A stretch of 64,000 nucleotides of DNA, taken from positions 57,527 to 121,526 of the forward strand of contig NZ_FNPT01000016.1 of assembly GCF_900107375.1 (NCBI RefSeq). The letters are read 5' to 3'. A program made the translations under genes and the position numbers. The notes under the pieces were generated by a model that was not told the DNA's origin, did not search any database, and worked only from the letters and a program-made list of their open reading frames with translations. This stretch comes from Lysobacter sp. yr284. GTDB lineage: Bacteria; Pseudomonadota; Gammaproteobacteria; Xanthomonadales; Xanthomonadaceae. This document shows positions 53,154 through 63,000 of the stretch, piece after piece. How positions within the stretch are numbered: the stretch's first letter is position 1; the number at the start of each line of letters is the position of its first letter.

Positions 53154-53362
53154 GGTGTTTCCTCCGTGTTGCTCCGTAGTGCTGCAGGAATGAACCGCGG
53201 AACAGGTCCCGGGTTCGGCGAGCCGTGCCAGGTCCGGGCGATACCGCTGCCCTCGACGGCGATGAACGGGGTGGTGCGCGGCGGCCGCTGCGGGCCGCGC
53301 TTGCGGGTCGATCTTAGCGGGCCGATGTTAACGGCCTGCGTGCATCGCCACGAGGCCGGCCT

Positions 53363-54802
53363 TTAGCGCAGGGCTAGGTTGCCGACGCTGTTGCCGCGCT
53401 GCACGCGCAGCAGCAACTGTGCCGGAGCGCGCGTGAAGCTTGCGCGGAAGCCCGGGAGATCGTCGAAGTTGCCGCTGCTGGCCGCAAGAACGATGTCGTC
53501 CTTGCGCAAATCGTTGGCCGCCGCGCGACTGCCGCGGGCCACGCTTTCCACCACCACGCCGGACAGGCCCGACTGGCGCAGGCGCTCGGGCAGCTCGCCG
53601 AAGCTGGCGCCGGCCAGGCGCGGATCGAGTTCGCCGCCGTCGATCGAGCGCGGCTGCTCGCGCAGGGTCGCGTTGAGCTGCAGTGCCTGGCCTTCGCGGC
53701 GCACTTCCAGCGCGATCTTGCTGCCGATCGACTGCAGGCCCTCGAAGTTGCGCAGCGCGTCGCGGCCGTCGACCCGCTGGCCGTTGGCCGACAGGATCAC
53801 GTCCCCGGCGCGCAGCCCGGCCGCGGCCGCGGCGCTGCCGGCGAACACCCGCGAGACCAGCGCGCCGCGCGGCTCGGCCAGCTTGAGCGCTGCCGCCAGC
53901 TGCGGGGTCACGTCCTGCGATTCCAGCCCCAGGGTGCCGCGGCGCACGACGCCGTTGTTGGCGATCAGCTGGTCCTTGATGTTGCGCGCCAGGTTGACCG
54001 GGATCGCGAAGCCCAGGCCGATGTTGCCGGCCATGCTGCCCTGCGGGTTGAAGCTGGCGGTGTTGATGCCGACCAGCTCGCCGTTGAGGTTGACCAGCGC
54101 GCCGCCGGAATTGCCCGGGTTGATCGAGGCGTCGGTCTGGATGAAGTTCTGGTAGCCCAGCCCGCGCAGGCCGCTGCGGCCGACCGCCGAGACGATGCCG
54201 GAGGTGACCGTCTGGCCGATGCCGAACGGGTTGCCGACCGCGACCACGAAGTCGCCGACCCGCAATCCGTCGGAATCGGCCAGCGAGATCGCGCTGAGGT
54301 TCTGCGCCGGAATGCGCATCAGCGCCACGTCGGTGTCCGGGTCCGAGCCCAGGAACTCGGCCTTGACCGTGCGCCCGTCGGCCAGGGTCACCGAGACCTC
54401 GTCGGCGCCCTCGATCACATGATGGTTGGTCAGCACGTAACCGTTCTTGGCGTCGACGATCACGCCCGAGCCCAGCGATTCGTTGATCCGCTCCTGCGGG
54501 ATGTTGGGGAACATGCGGCGGAAGATCGGATCGTTGGCGAACGGGTTGCGGATGCGCACGGTCTGCTTGGTGTGCACGCTGACCACGGCCGGGGTCACCC
54601 GCTGCAGCATCGGCGCCAGCGACGGCAGCGCCTGGCCGGCGACCGAGGCCGGCAGCGCGGCCGCGGCCGGCACGGTGATCGAGGGCATCGGCAGCGGCGC
54701 GGCCTGCGCTGGCGCTTCCAGGCCTTCGCGGATGGCGGTGGCGGCGAAGCCGCCGAAGGCGGCGGCCAGGGCGAGGGTCAGCAGGGTCGGCAAGGGACGC
54801 AT
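53363..54802 (-). CDS. degQ: Periplasmic serine endoprotease, Do/DegQ family
   Basis: A 479-aa HtrA protein. Signal peptide, then the trypsin-like domain with H128 (TNHHVI), D158 (DTDVAL) and S232 (GNSGGALVN), spaced as in DegP/DegQ. PDZ1 spans about 285-375 (GALVSRVFAGSAAAAAGLRA) and PDZ2 the end (SVARGSRAAANDLRKDDIVL). The Q-linker is short, more like DegQ than DegP. It handles misfolded periplasmic proteins. Confidence 0.93.
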   Translation of the reverse strand: MRPLPTLLTLALAAAFGGFAATAIREGLEAPAQAAPLPMPSITVPAAAALPASVAGQALPSLAPMLQRVTPAVVSVHTKQTVRIRNPFANDPIFRRMFPNIPQERINESLGSGVIVDAKNGYVLTNHHVIEGADEVSVTLADGRTVKAEFLGSDPDTDVALMRIPAQNLSAISLADSDGLRVGDFVVAVGNPFGIGQTVTSGIVSAVGRSGLRGLGYQNFIQTDASINPGNSGGALVNLNGELVGINTASFNPQGSMAGNIGLGFAIPVNLARNIKDQLIANNGVVRRGTLGLESQDVTPQLAAALKLAEPRGALVSRVFAGSAAAAAGLRAGDVILSANGQRVDGRDALRNFEGLQSIGSKIALEVRREGQALQLNATLREQPRSIDGGELDPRLAGASFGELPERLRQSGLSGVVVESVARGSRAAANDLRKDDIVLAASSGNFDDLPGFRASFTRAPAQLLLRVQRGNSVGNLALR

Positions 54803-55687
54803 CGTGTCGCGGTTCCGGAAGTGCGTGGAAGAAGGGGCGGTGCGGTGACGACGGCGAAACGGGGGCGATCGACGCGGCGGCGCCCGGTCTGGAGCGCGCC
54901 GCGCCGGGCTTGGACCGCGCCGGGCGCGCCGCGTTCCGCACGGCGGCGGCCGTCGGACCGAATTGCAGTGTTGGAGAGCGGCAATAAATAACCGATGAAG
55001 TGGCCGTTGTGGCGATGCGCGCGCCCGATTCGTGCCGGCGCGCACCGGCGCGGCGCGGCGGCGCCGCGGAGCGGCTTCGCCCAGGCTGCGATCCGGGTCG
55101 CTGCGATGACAGCCGAAGCGTGATAGTCATCAACAAGCCGTTGACTTCCGCAGACGCCGGGCGTAGCGTGAGTCCCCTGCGAGGCCACAACATGTAGTGG
55201 TCGGCCCCGCGGAGGGAGCCCAAGCGTAGGGGTTCGGCTTGGGAAAGTCTTCACGTCTCCTTGAGGCAGGACATGCTCATGACGAGAGCGGACGCGAACC
55301 TCGCAAACACACCCATGGCCACACGCGGCGCGTAAGCCAACGCGCCGTGGGCATCGTCGTCGGCGGGGGGCTGACGACGGGCCGCGAACGACCCCGCGCC
55401 GGGCTCCTGCCGCCCGAGCGGATGCGACAACCCGCGACGACTCCTACACACGTGAATCGATACACAACACGTCAGTGAGGGGCTACGTCCCGGGACACAA
55501 GAAGAACGTCCCGATTACCGGTTCGACCCGCTTCACCGATCCAGCGTCAACGACGTAGCGAACGCAACACCGTGCCCTTGACCCGGCACGGCGCGACACG
55601 ACCATCCCCCGGTTACCTCGTACAAAGAAACCACCGGCGGCGGGCGCAACCCAACGGCCCGCCGCCATTGAAGGAGACGAAACAGGC
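54803..55687 (+). promoter_or_regulatory. Long hairpin-rich leader of the class II ribonucleotide reductase gene
   Basis: 885 bp without a credible gene between degQ and nrdJ-a. From about 55120 on, base composition becomes more even and several clean hairpins follow: 55219-55243, 55326-55347 (CGGCGCGT/ACGCGCCG), 55355-55379, 55491-55513 (CGGGAC/GTCCCG) and 55636-55666. The last has a 10-bp GC stem ending five bases before the AAGGAG site. I infer a structured 5' leader controlling nrdJ-a. I see no cobalamin riboswitch box. It may be the described nrdJ RNA motif, which only a covariance search could decide. Confidence 0.5.
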
Positions 55688-57841
55688 ATGAGCACCGTGC
55701 GCCTCGAGGCGGTCAAGAACCCGGCGGCAGAGCAGGAAATCGCGCTGCAGCCCGCGTCCCAGGACATCTGGGACAAGAAGTACCGGCTCAAGACCAAGTC
55801 GGGGGACCCGGTGGATGCCGACATCGACGGCACCTACCAGCGCGTGGCGCGGGCCCTGGCCGACGCCGAGCCCAACGCCGAGAAGCAGCAGTACTGGTAC
55901 GAGCGCTTCGTCTGGGCGCTGCGCCGCGGCGCCATCCCCGCCGGCCGCATCACCTCCAACGCCGGCGCGCTGGAACACAAGCCGGCCACCTCGACGATCA
56001 ACTGCACGGTCTCGGGCACCATCGAGGATTCGATGGACGGGATATTGGAGAAGGTCCACGAAGCGGGCCTGACCCTCAAGGCCGGCTGCGGCATCGGCTA
56101 CGAATTCTCGACCCTGCGGCCGCGCGGCGCGTTCGTCGCCGGCGCCGGCGCCTATACGTCCGGCCCGATGTCCTTCATGGACATCTACGACAAGATGTGT
56201 TTCACCGTCTCCTCCGCCGGCGGCCGCCGCGGCGCGCAGATGGGCACCTTCGACGTCAGCCACCCGGACGTGAAGGACTTCATCCGCGCCAAGCGCGAAG
56301 ACGGCCGCCTGCGCCAGTTCAACCTGTCGCTGCTGATCACCGACGGCTTCATGGAAGCCGTCGACAGCGACGCCGACTGGCCGCTGGTGTTCCCGGTCAA
56401 CATCAAGGAGCGCGGCGACCTCGACCTGGACGACGCCAACGCCGTGGTCTGGCGCGACTGGCCGACCCACCGCAACTACATCGTCCGCGACGACGGCCTG
56501 GTGGCGTGCAAGATCTACGGCCACATCCGCGCGCGCCACCTGTGGGACATGATCATGGTCTCGACGTACGACTACGCCGAGCCCGGATTCATCCTGATCG
56601 ACCGCGTCAACGAGATGAACAACAACTGGTGGTGCGAGACCATCCGCGCCACCAATCCCTGCGGCGAGCAGCCGTTGCCGCCGTACGGCGCCTGCCTGCT
56701 GGGGTCGGTCAACCTGACCAAGTTCGTGCGCAACGCCTTCACCGACCGGGCCGAGTTCGACTGGGAGGAATACAAGGAAGTCGTGCGCGTGTTCACCCGC
56801 ATGCTCGACAACGTGGTCGAGGTCAACGGCCTGCCGCTGGAGCAGCAGCGCAACGAGATCGTGCGCAAGCGCCGCCACGGCATGGGCTTCCTCGGCCTGG
56901 GCAGCACCGTCACCATGCTGAAGATGAAGTACGGCTCGGCCGAGTCGTGCGAGTTCACCGAGCGCATCGCCCGCGAGATGGCCGTGGCCGGCTGGGAGAT
57001 GGGCCTGGCGCTGGCGAAGGAGAAGGGCCCCGCGCCGATCATGGACGAGATATTCGCCGTCACCGCCGAGATGCTGCGCAAGCGTCCGGAGATGAAGCGC
57101 GACGGCTGGCAGGTCGGCCAGGACATCCCGGGCAAGGTGCTGCACGCCAAGTATTCGCGCTACATGCAGCGCGTGGCCGAGGCGGCGCCGGAACTGGTCG
57201 AGGAACTGGCCGAGACCGGTTCGCGCTTCACCCACCACAGCTCGATCGCCCCGACCGGGACCATCTCGCTGTCGCTGGCCAACAACGCCTCCAACGGCAT
57301 CGAGCCGTCCTTCGCCCACCACTACAGCCGCAACGTGATCCGCGAAGGCAAGAAGTCCAAGGAAAAGGTCGACGTCTATTCCTTCGAGCTGCTGGCCTAC
57401 CGCGAGCTGATCAACGCCCGGGCGATGCCGTTCAGCGACGAGCCCGAGGCCAAGCTGCCCGACTACTTCATCGCCGCCGACGACATCTCGCCGAAGGAGC
57501 ACGTCGACGTCCAGGCCGCCGCGCAGAAGTGGGTGGACTCCTCGATCTCCAAGACCGCGAACGTGCCCACGGACTACCCGTACGAGCAGTTCAAGGACAT
57601 CTACCGCTACGCCCACCAGCAGGGCCTCAAGGGTTGCACCACCTTCCGCTTCAACCCGGCCGCCTTCCAGGGCGTGCTGGTCAAGGAAGCGGACCTGGAG
57701 AACACCACCTACCGCTTCGAGCTCGAGGACGGCAGCGTGCTGGAGGTCAAGGGCAACGAGCAGATCGAATACGACGGCGAGATGCACACCGCCGCGAACC
57801 TGTTCGACGCCTTGAAGGAAGGGTATTACGGCAAGTTCTGA
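55688..57841 (+). CDS. nrdJ: Adenosylcobalamin-dependent ribonucleotide reductase, large part
   Basis: A 717-aa class II ribonucleotide reductase catalytic chain. C106 (STINCTVSG) is a redox cysteine, C325 and E327 lie in NPCGEQPLPPYG, and the phosphate-binding PTGTISL follows. It makes deoxynucleotides with or without oxygen, using coenzyme B12 for the radical. The chain ends after the barrel; the TSCPD and redox tail are on a separate gene at 58785, as in Pseudomonas NrdJa/NrdJb. AAGGAG precedes the ATG. Confidence 0.95.
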   Translation: MSTVRLEAVKNPAAEQEIALQPASQDIWDKKYRLKTKSGDPVDADIDGTYQRVARALADAEPNAEKQQYWYERFVWALRRGAIPAGRITSNAGALEHKPATSTINCTVSGTIEDSMDGILEKVHEAGLTLKAGCGIGYEFSTLRPRGAFVAGAGAYTSGPMSFMDIYDKMCFTVSSAGGRRGAQMGTFDVSHPDVKDFIRAKREDGRLRQFNLSLLITDGFMEAVDSDADWPLVFPVNIKERGDLDLDDANAVVWRDWPTHRNYIVRDDGLVACKIYGHIRARHLWDMIMVSTYDYAEPGFILIDRVNEMNNNWWCETIRATNPCGEQPLPPYGACLLGSVNLTKFVRNAFTDRAEFDWEEYKEVVRVFTRMLDNVVEVNGLPLEQQRNEIVRKRRHGMGFLGLGSTVTMLKMKYGSAESCEFTERIAREMAVAGWEMGLALAKEKGPAPIMDEIFAVTAEMLRKRPEMKRDGWQVGQDIPGKVLHAKYSRYMQRVAEAAPELVEELAETGSRFTHHSSIAPTGTISLSLANNASNGIEPSFAHHYSRNVIREGKKSKEKVDVYSFELLAYRELINARAMPFSDEPEAKLPDYFIAADDISPKEHVDVQAAAQKWVDSSISKTANVPTDYPYEQFKDIYRYAHQQGLKGCTTFRFNPAAFQGVLVKEADLENTTYRFELEDGSVLEVKGNEQIEYDGEMHTAANLFDALKEGYYGKF

Positions 57842-58107
57842 AGGCGCGCCCGCCGCGCGCGGCCGGCCTTGGGCCGGCCAGCGCGAGGCGGGCGTTCCCG
57901 TTCAGGCGGCCGCGCGCGAAACCGCGGCCCGCGGCGGGGAATCCGGACGCGGACCGCGATCCGCCGCCGCGCTCGCGCCGTCGGTCGAAAGCGGCGCGCG
58001 CCCTCTGTTTTTATCGCGCGCCGCGGGTATAGCATCACTCCGGCAACACCCCGATTGCTGCACCTGACCATGCGTACGCCAAGACACAGCCCACCAGGAG
58101 GGCACCA

Positions 58108-58626
58108 ATGAGCAACGGTAACGGAGTGACCGCGACCCTGACCCAGGCGGCGGAGAACGTGAAGGAAACCGCGAGCAACCTCGGCAGCGCCATCGCCACG
58201 CGCGCCGAGGAAGCGGTGGCTTCGGTCAAGCAGACCGCCACCCGCGCCCGCAAGGCCGCCAAGAAGGCCGTCGGCACCGCCAAGAAGAAACTGGCCAAGG
58301 CCAGCGCCGACGCCAAGAAGGAAGTGAGCGCGCTCAAGGCCAAGGCCACCGGCAAGAAGGCCGCGGCCAAGAAGACCGCGAAGAAGGCGGCCAAGAAAGT
58401 CGCCAAGAAGGTCGCGACCAAGAAGGCCGCGGTCAAGAAAGCGGTGAAGAAGGCTGTCAAGAAGGTCGCGGCCAAGGCCCCGGCCAAGAAGGCCGCGAAG
58501 AAGGCCGCGAAGAAGGCGGTCGCCAAGAAGGCCCCGGCCAAGAAGGCGGTGAAGAAGGCCGCCGCCAAGAAGGCCGCGAAGAAGGCCCCGGCGAAGAAGG
58601 CCGCGAAGAAGACCGCCCGGCGTTGA
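58108..58626 (+). CDS. Histone H1-like nucleoid protein
   Basis: A 172-aa protein. About 55 residues of mixed helix (TLTQAAENVKETASNLGSAI) precede a Lys/Ala-rich tail of repeated KKAAKKA, KKAVKKA and APAKKA units. This is the composition of HctB/AlgP-like and eukaryotic H1 tails, which bind DNA without sequence choice. AGGAGG precedes the ATG. It separates nrdJ-a from nrdJ-b. Confidence 0.85.
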   Translation: MSNGNGVTATLTQAAENVKETASNLGSAIATRAEEAVASVKQTATRARKAAKKAVGTAKKKLAKASADAKKEVSALKAKATGKKAAAKKTAKKAAKKVAKKVATKKAAVKKAVKKAVKKVAAKAPAKKAAKKAAKKAVAKKAPAKKAVKKAAAKKAAKKAPAKKAAKKTARR

Positions 58627-58784
58627 GCCCGGCCCTGGCCGGGCGCGCCTTCGCCAAGCGCGCCCCGGCCAGGCAGGCCTGAGTCCCTCTCCCGTCGCAA
58701 GGCGGGAGGGGGCAGGGCGGTTCCGCCCGGCAACGATGTTCCCCCAATCAGCACCAGCAGCGCAGCAACGCAGGAGTCGGGCCG

Positions 58785-59564
58785 ATGGCCGTCAAGATCG
58801 AAAAGAAAATCAAGGGCTACAGCGTGGTCACGCCGGACGACAAGGCCAAGGAAGCGGCAAAAGCCGCCGCCGCCAGCGCCGCCTCGGCGAAGGCGGAAGA
58901 ACTGCCGACCGCCGACGTGATCCAGATGCACGAACGCATCGAGCGCCCCGAGATCCTGATCGGCTCGACCTACAAGATCAAATCGCCGCTGTTCGAGCAC
59001 GCGCTGTACGTGACCATCAACGACATCGTGCTCAACGCCGGCACCGAACACGAATCGCGCCGTCCGTTCGAGATCTTCATCAACTCCAAGAACATGGACC
59101 ACTTCCAGTGGATCGTGGCGCTCACGCGCATCATGTCGGCGGTGTTCCGCAAGGGCGGCGACGTGACCTTCCTGGTCGACGAGATGAAGGCCGTGTTTGA
59201 CCCGCGCGGCGGCTACTTCAAGGCCGGCGGCGTGTACATGCCCTCGCTGGTGGCCGAACTCGGCGCGATCGTCGAAGACCACCTCAAGTCGATCGGCATG
59301 ATCCACGACCCGGAAATGAGCGACTCCCACCGCGAATTGATCGCCGAAAAGCGTCGCGCGTACGAAGAACGCTCAAAAAAAAACCCTGACGCCGGCGCCT
59401 CGATCGCCGTAGTCGCCCCGCGCAACGAGGACGTGACCGTCACCGGCGACGGCGCCAGCTTCCCGCCCAGCGCGACCATGTGCCACAAGTGCAGCACCAA
59501 GGCGGTGGTGATCATGGACGGCTGCGCGACGTGCCTGAATTGCGGGTATTCCAAGTGCGGGTGA
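58785..59564 (+). CDS. Ribonucleotide reductase class II, TSCPD/redox-tail subunit
   Basis: A 259-aa protein: a short charged start, an Ala-rich linker, then a TSCPD domain (about 55-165: RRPFEIFINSKNMDHFQWIV, YFKAGGVYMPSLVAELGAIV) and a cysteine tail with C233, C236, C247, C250, C253 and C258. In single-chain NrdJ these form the C-terminus that re-reduces the active site. A run of nine A (59375-59383) makes the slippery heptamer A-AAA-AAC in the right frame; -1 slippage gives CCC-TGA at once and would remove all six cysteines. AGGAG precedes the ATG. Confidence 0.88.
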   Translation: MAVKIEKKIKGYSVVTPDDKAKEAAKAAAASAASAKAEELPTADVIQMHERIERPEILIGSTYKIKSPLFEHALYVTINDIVLNAGTEHESRRPFEIFINSKNMDHFQWIVALTRIMSAVFRKGGDVTFLVDEMKAVFDPRGGYFKAGGVYMPSLVAELGAIVEDHLKSIGMIHDPEMSDSHRELIAEKRRAYEERSKKNPDAGASIAVVAPRNEDVTVTGDGASFPPSATMCHKCSTKAVVIMDGCATCLNCGYSKCG

Positions 59565-60000
59565 GGGCGGTCGAGTCGGCGCAGCATGGATGCTTGTGCA
59601 GAACTTGCTAAGTTGCGATCCAGGTCTCGATAAACCGGCGATGGGTTGACCAGAACATCGTTGCCAGGACGCCGCGCGTTGGTAAGCGGCGCTCGAATCT
59701 GCAAGCGAACGCAAGAAAGAGGGCTCTTCGGAGCCCTTTTTTGTTTTTCCGGCGTCGGAATCTTGCGCACGGCGCAGTGCGATCACGGTCTTCTTTCTTT
59801 GCGAGCGCGCTGTAGCTATCGGGACGTCGGTCTGCGATAGCGTGCCCTCGGGGCTCGACCTGTCCTGGCGACCGTACAGTTACAACGACGAGGTACGCCC
59901 GATAGAGTCCGAAAAGCGGTACGCATCGAACGGCTGACGACTGTCCGCGAGACCTGGGCGATTCGGTCGAAGGCTTCAATCTGATGACAATGGAGCTGTC
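59565..60000. other. 436-bp intergenic region between nrdJ-b and the NRPS
   Basis: It holds the terminator at 59718-59744. The rest, 59745-60000, is lower in GC than the genes around it and contains stops in all frames on the plus strand. I see no module remnant, transporter or regulator of an NRPS cluster, and no tRNA. Confidence 0.5.
59718..59744 (+). terminator. Rho-independent terminator
   Basis: AGGGCTC-ttcg-GAGCCCT followed by TTTTT, with a stable UUCG loop, 154 bp past nrdJ-b. The distance leaves room for a small RNA between them, but I see no clear promoter. Confidence 0.92.
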
Positions 60001-63000
60001 ATGGTGAGCCTCACGCCCTGCGTGCCGGAGGGGACGCATCGTAGTGCCGATCGTAGCGAGGCCATGGACGGTGCGCTTGCGCCTGCAACAGGGCAACGGA
60101 CCGGGCGACTAACGCTTGGCGCGAACCATCCGAATCGAGCGGTTTGCATCGATGCGACGGCTCTGGCTGCGGGCGAGCAACGTCTTGTGCCGATCCAGTG
60201 GCGCTTCCTGCAAGCCGACCGCCACGAGCACGGCCGCTACGTGCAGTACGCCGACGTGCCTTTGGCCGAAGGCATCGGCCGCGATCAGCTGCAGGCCGCG
60301 CTGCAGGCGATCGTGGCCCGCCACGACGCGCTGCGGCTGAAGTTCCGCGAAAGCGCCGGCGGCTGGATGGCGCAGTACCGCGCCGAGGCTTTGTCGGCCG
60401 AGGCCTGGGACGAGGCTCTGGTCGAGATCGACGCCGATGCCGCGCAGGCGCCGGCGACCGCGCGCGAGCACGTGCAGGCGCAGGTCGATGCGGCGATGGC
60501 CGAGCTCGACGTCAAGCAGGGCCGGCTGCTGCGCTGGCTGTGGCTGCGCGACGCCAACGGTTCGCGCTTGCTGTGGGTGATGCACCACCTGGTGGTGGAC
60601 GTGGTGTCGTGGCAGGTGCTGGCCGACGATCTGGCCACCGCGCTCGACCAGCTCGGCCGCGGCGAAGCGGTGCGGCTGGCGCGCAAGGGCGCGACCGGCT
60701 ACCAGGATTGGGCCGCGCGCCTGCACGACTACGCCTACAGCGGCGAGATCGACGCCGAGAAGCGCTATTGGCTGGACCAGCTGCGCGCGCCGGCGGCGGC
60801 GCTGCGCCTGGACGGCGACGACGAGGCGCCGACGCAGGCCAGCAGCCGCACGCACGAACTGCGCCTGTCGCCGGCGCTGACCCGGCGCCTGCTCGACCAG
60901 GCCACCGCGCGCCACGGCCTGCGCATCCACGAGCTGATGACCGCGGCGCTGGGCCGCGCGCTGGGCCAGTGGCAGCAGGTCGATGCGATCCGCATCGACC
61001 TGGAAAGCCACGGCCGTCCGGATCTGAGCGGGGTGCCCGGCTTCGACGGCGTGGACCTGAGCCAGACCGTGGGCTGGTTCACCGCGTTGTACCCGCTGCG
61101 CCTGGAGGGTTTGCGCGCCGACCTGCGCGGGCAGTTGCGCGCCGCCGGCGCCGCGCTGGCGGCGGTGCCGCACGCCGGTATCGGCTTTGGGGTGTTGAAC
61201 GAACTGGCCCGCGACGAAGACCTGGAGCAGGCGCGCGCGGGTCGCGACTCGCAGGTGCTGTTCAACTACCTCGGCGCGTTCGACCCGGACCGCGGCGGCA
61301 GCCGCATCGGCGCGCGTCGCCGCCGCAGCCACGCGCTGGGCGTGGAAGGCGGCGTCGAGCACGGCGCGCTGACCGTGCGCATCGACTACAGCGAGCGCCA
61401 GTTCCAGGCCGATACCATCGCCGCGCTGGCCGCGCAGTTGGAACGCACGCTGGCCGAGATCGCCGACGACGAAGGCGGCCCGGGCGCCGGCGTGGGCGAG
61501 GGCGGCGACGACGCGGCCGCGCCGGCGTGGTCGCTGGCCGACTGCACCCCGGCCGAGCTGCAGGACCTGCGCCGGCAGTACCCGACGCTGCAGGATCTGT
61601 ACCCGTGCACCGGCATGCAGCAAGGCCTGCTGCTGATGAGCGACGGCGCCAACCCGGACGGCCTGTACCTGACCCAGCTGCGGCTGGAACTGGACGGCGC
61701 CGATCCGCAGCGCCTGCGCGCGAGCTGGGTCGAGCTGGTGCGGCGCCATCCGGTGCTGCGCACGGCCTTCCTCGACCTGGGCGGCGACCGCCTGCTGCAG
61801 GCGGTGATGGGCGAGGTCGCGCTGCCGTGGCGCGAGCTCGACCTGAGCGCGCTGGCCGACGACCAACGCCAGAGCGAACTCGAACGCGTGCTCGACGGCG
61901 AACGCCGGCGCGCGTTCGCGCTCGGCGAAGCGCCGCCGATGCGGGTGCTGCTGGCGCGGCTGGACGCGCGCCGCCATTGCCTGGCCTGGACCCACCACCA
62001 TGCGCTGATCGACGGCTGGTCGATGGGCCTGCTGGCGCAGGAGCTGTTCCAGGTCTACGCCGGCCATGATCAGAACGCCGCGCCGCCGCCGTACCGCGAC
62101 TACATCGCATGGCTGGAATCGCGCGACCATCAGGCCGCCGCGGACTATTGGCAGCGCTACCTCGACGGCCTGCCGCTGGCCGCCAGCGCGGCGCTGAGCG
62201 CGCGCCTGGACGACGAAGCCGACGCCGACACCGCCGGCCCCGGCGAGCAGCGCGCGCACGTGCTGGAGCTGCCGGTCGCGCTGACCGCGCAGCTCGGCCG
62301 CGCGCTCAAGCACGAAGGCGTCAGCCTGGGCACGCTGATCCTGGCCGCGTGGGGCCTGCTGCAAAGCAAGTACAGCGCCGAGGAGGAGGTGCTGTTCGGC
62401 TACACCACCAGCGGCCGTCCGCCCGAGCTCGACGGGATCGAGCGCATGGTCGGCCTGTTCATCAACTCGTTGCCGCTGCGCCTGCGCATCGATCCGGCGC
62501 AGACGCTGTCGGCGTGGCTGCGCCAGGTGCAGTCGATGCAGCTCGACCACGGCGACCACGGTTTCCTGCCGCTGGCGGCGATCCAGCGCGCCTGCGGCGC
62601 GCGCGCCGGCCAGGCGCTGTTCAACGCGCTGGTGGTGGTGGAGAACTTCCCGCTCGACCGCAGCCTGCCGAGCATGGACGGGCAGCAGCTGCGCGTGCTC
62701 GACGCGCGCGGGGTGGAGCGCAGCGATTTCCCGCTGAACCTGATCGTCTACCCGGGCCCGCGCCTGACCCTCAAGCTGGCCTACCAGAGCCGCCAGTTCG
62801 GCGACGCGGCCGCGCGCGACATGCTCGACCGCCTCGGCCACCTGCTGGCCGGCGTCGCCAACGGGTTCGACCAGCGCGTGGGCCAGCTGTCGCCGCTGAG
62901 CGCGGCCGAGCGCGAGCGCGCGGTGTGCGAGTGGAACCGCAGCGAGGTCGATTACCCGCTGCAACGGTGCGCGCACGAGGTATTCCAGCAGCAGGCCGAG

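Noticed and set aside
55120..55687. Cobalamin riboswitch before nrdJ-a
   Set aside because: I could not find the conserved B12 box or the GCCACTG element, so the leader is described only as structured.
59690..59716. Possible tRNA 3' part (ctcgaatc) before the terminator
   Set aside because: The T-loop-like letters are not flanked by a pairing T-stem, and no acceptor, D or anticodon arm is visible.
60001..60183. First 60 codons of the NRPS as a docking domain
   Set aside because: Third-position GC is low and no helical docking pattern is seen; more likely non-native sequence joined in frame.
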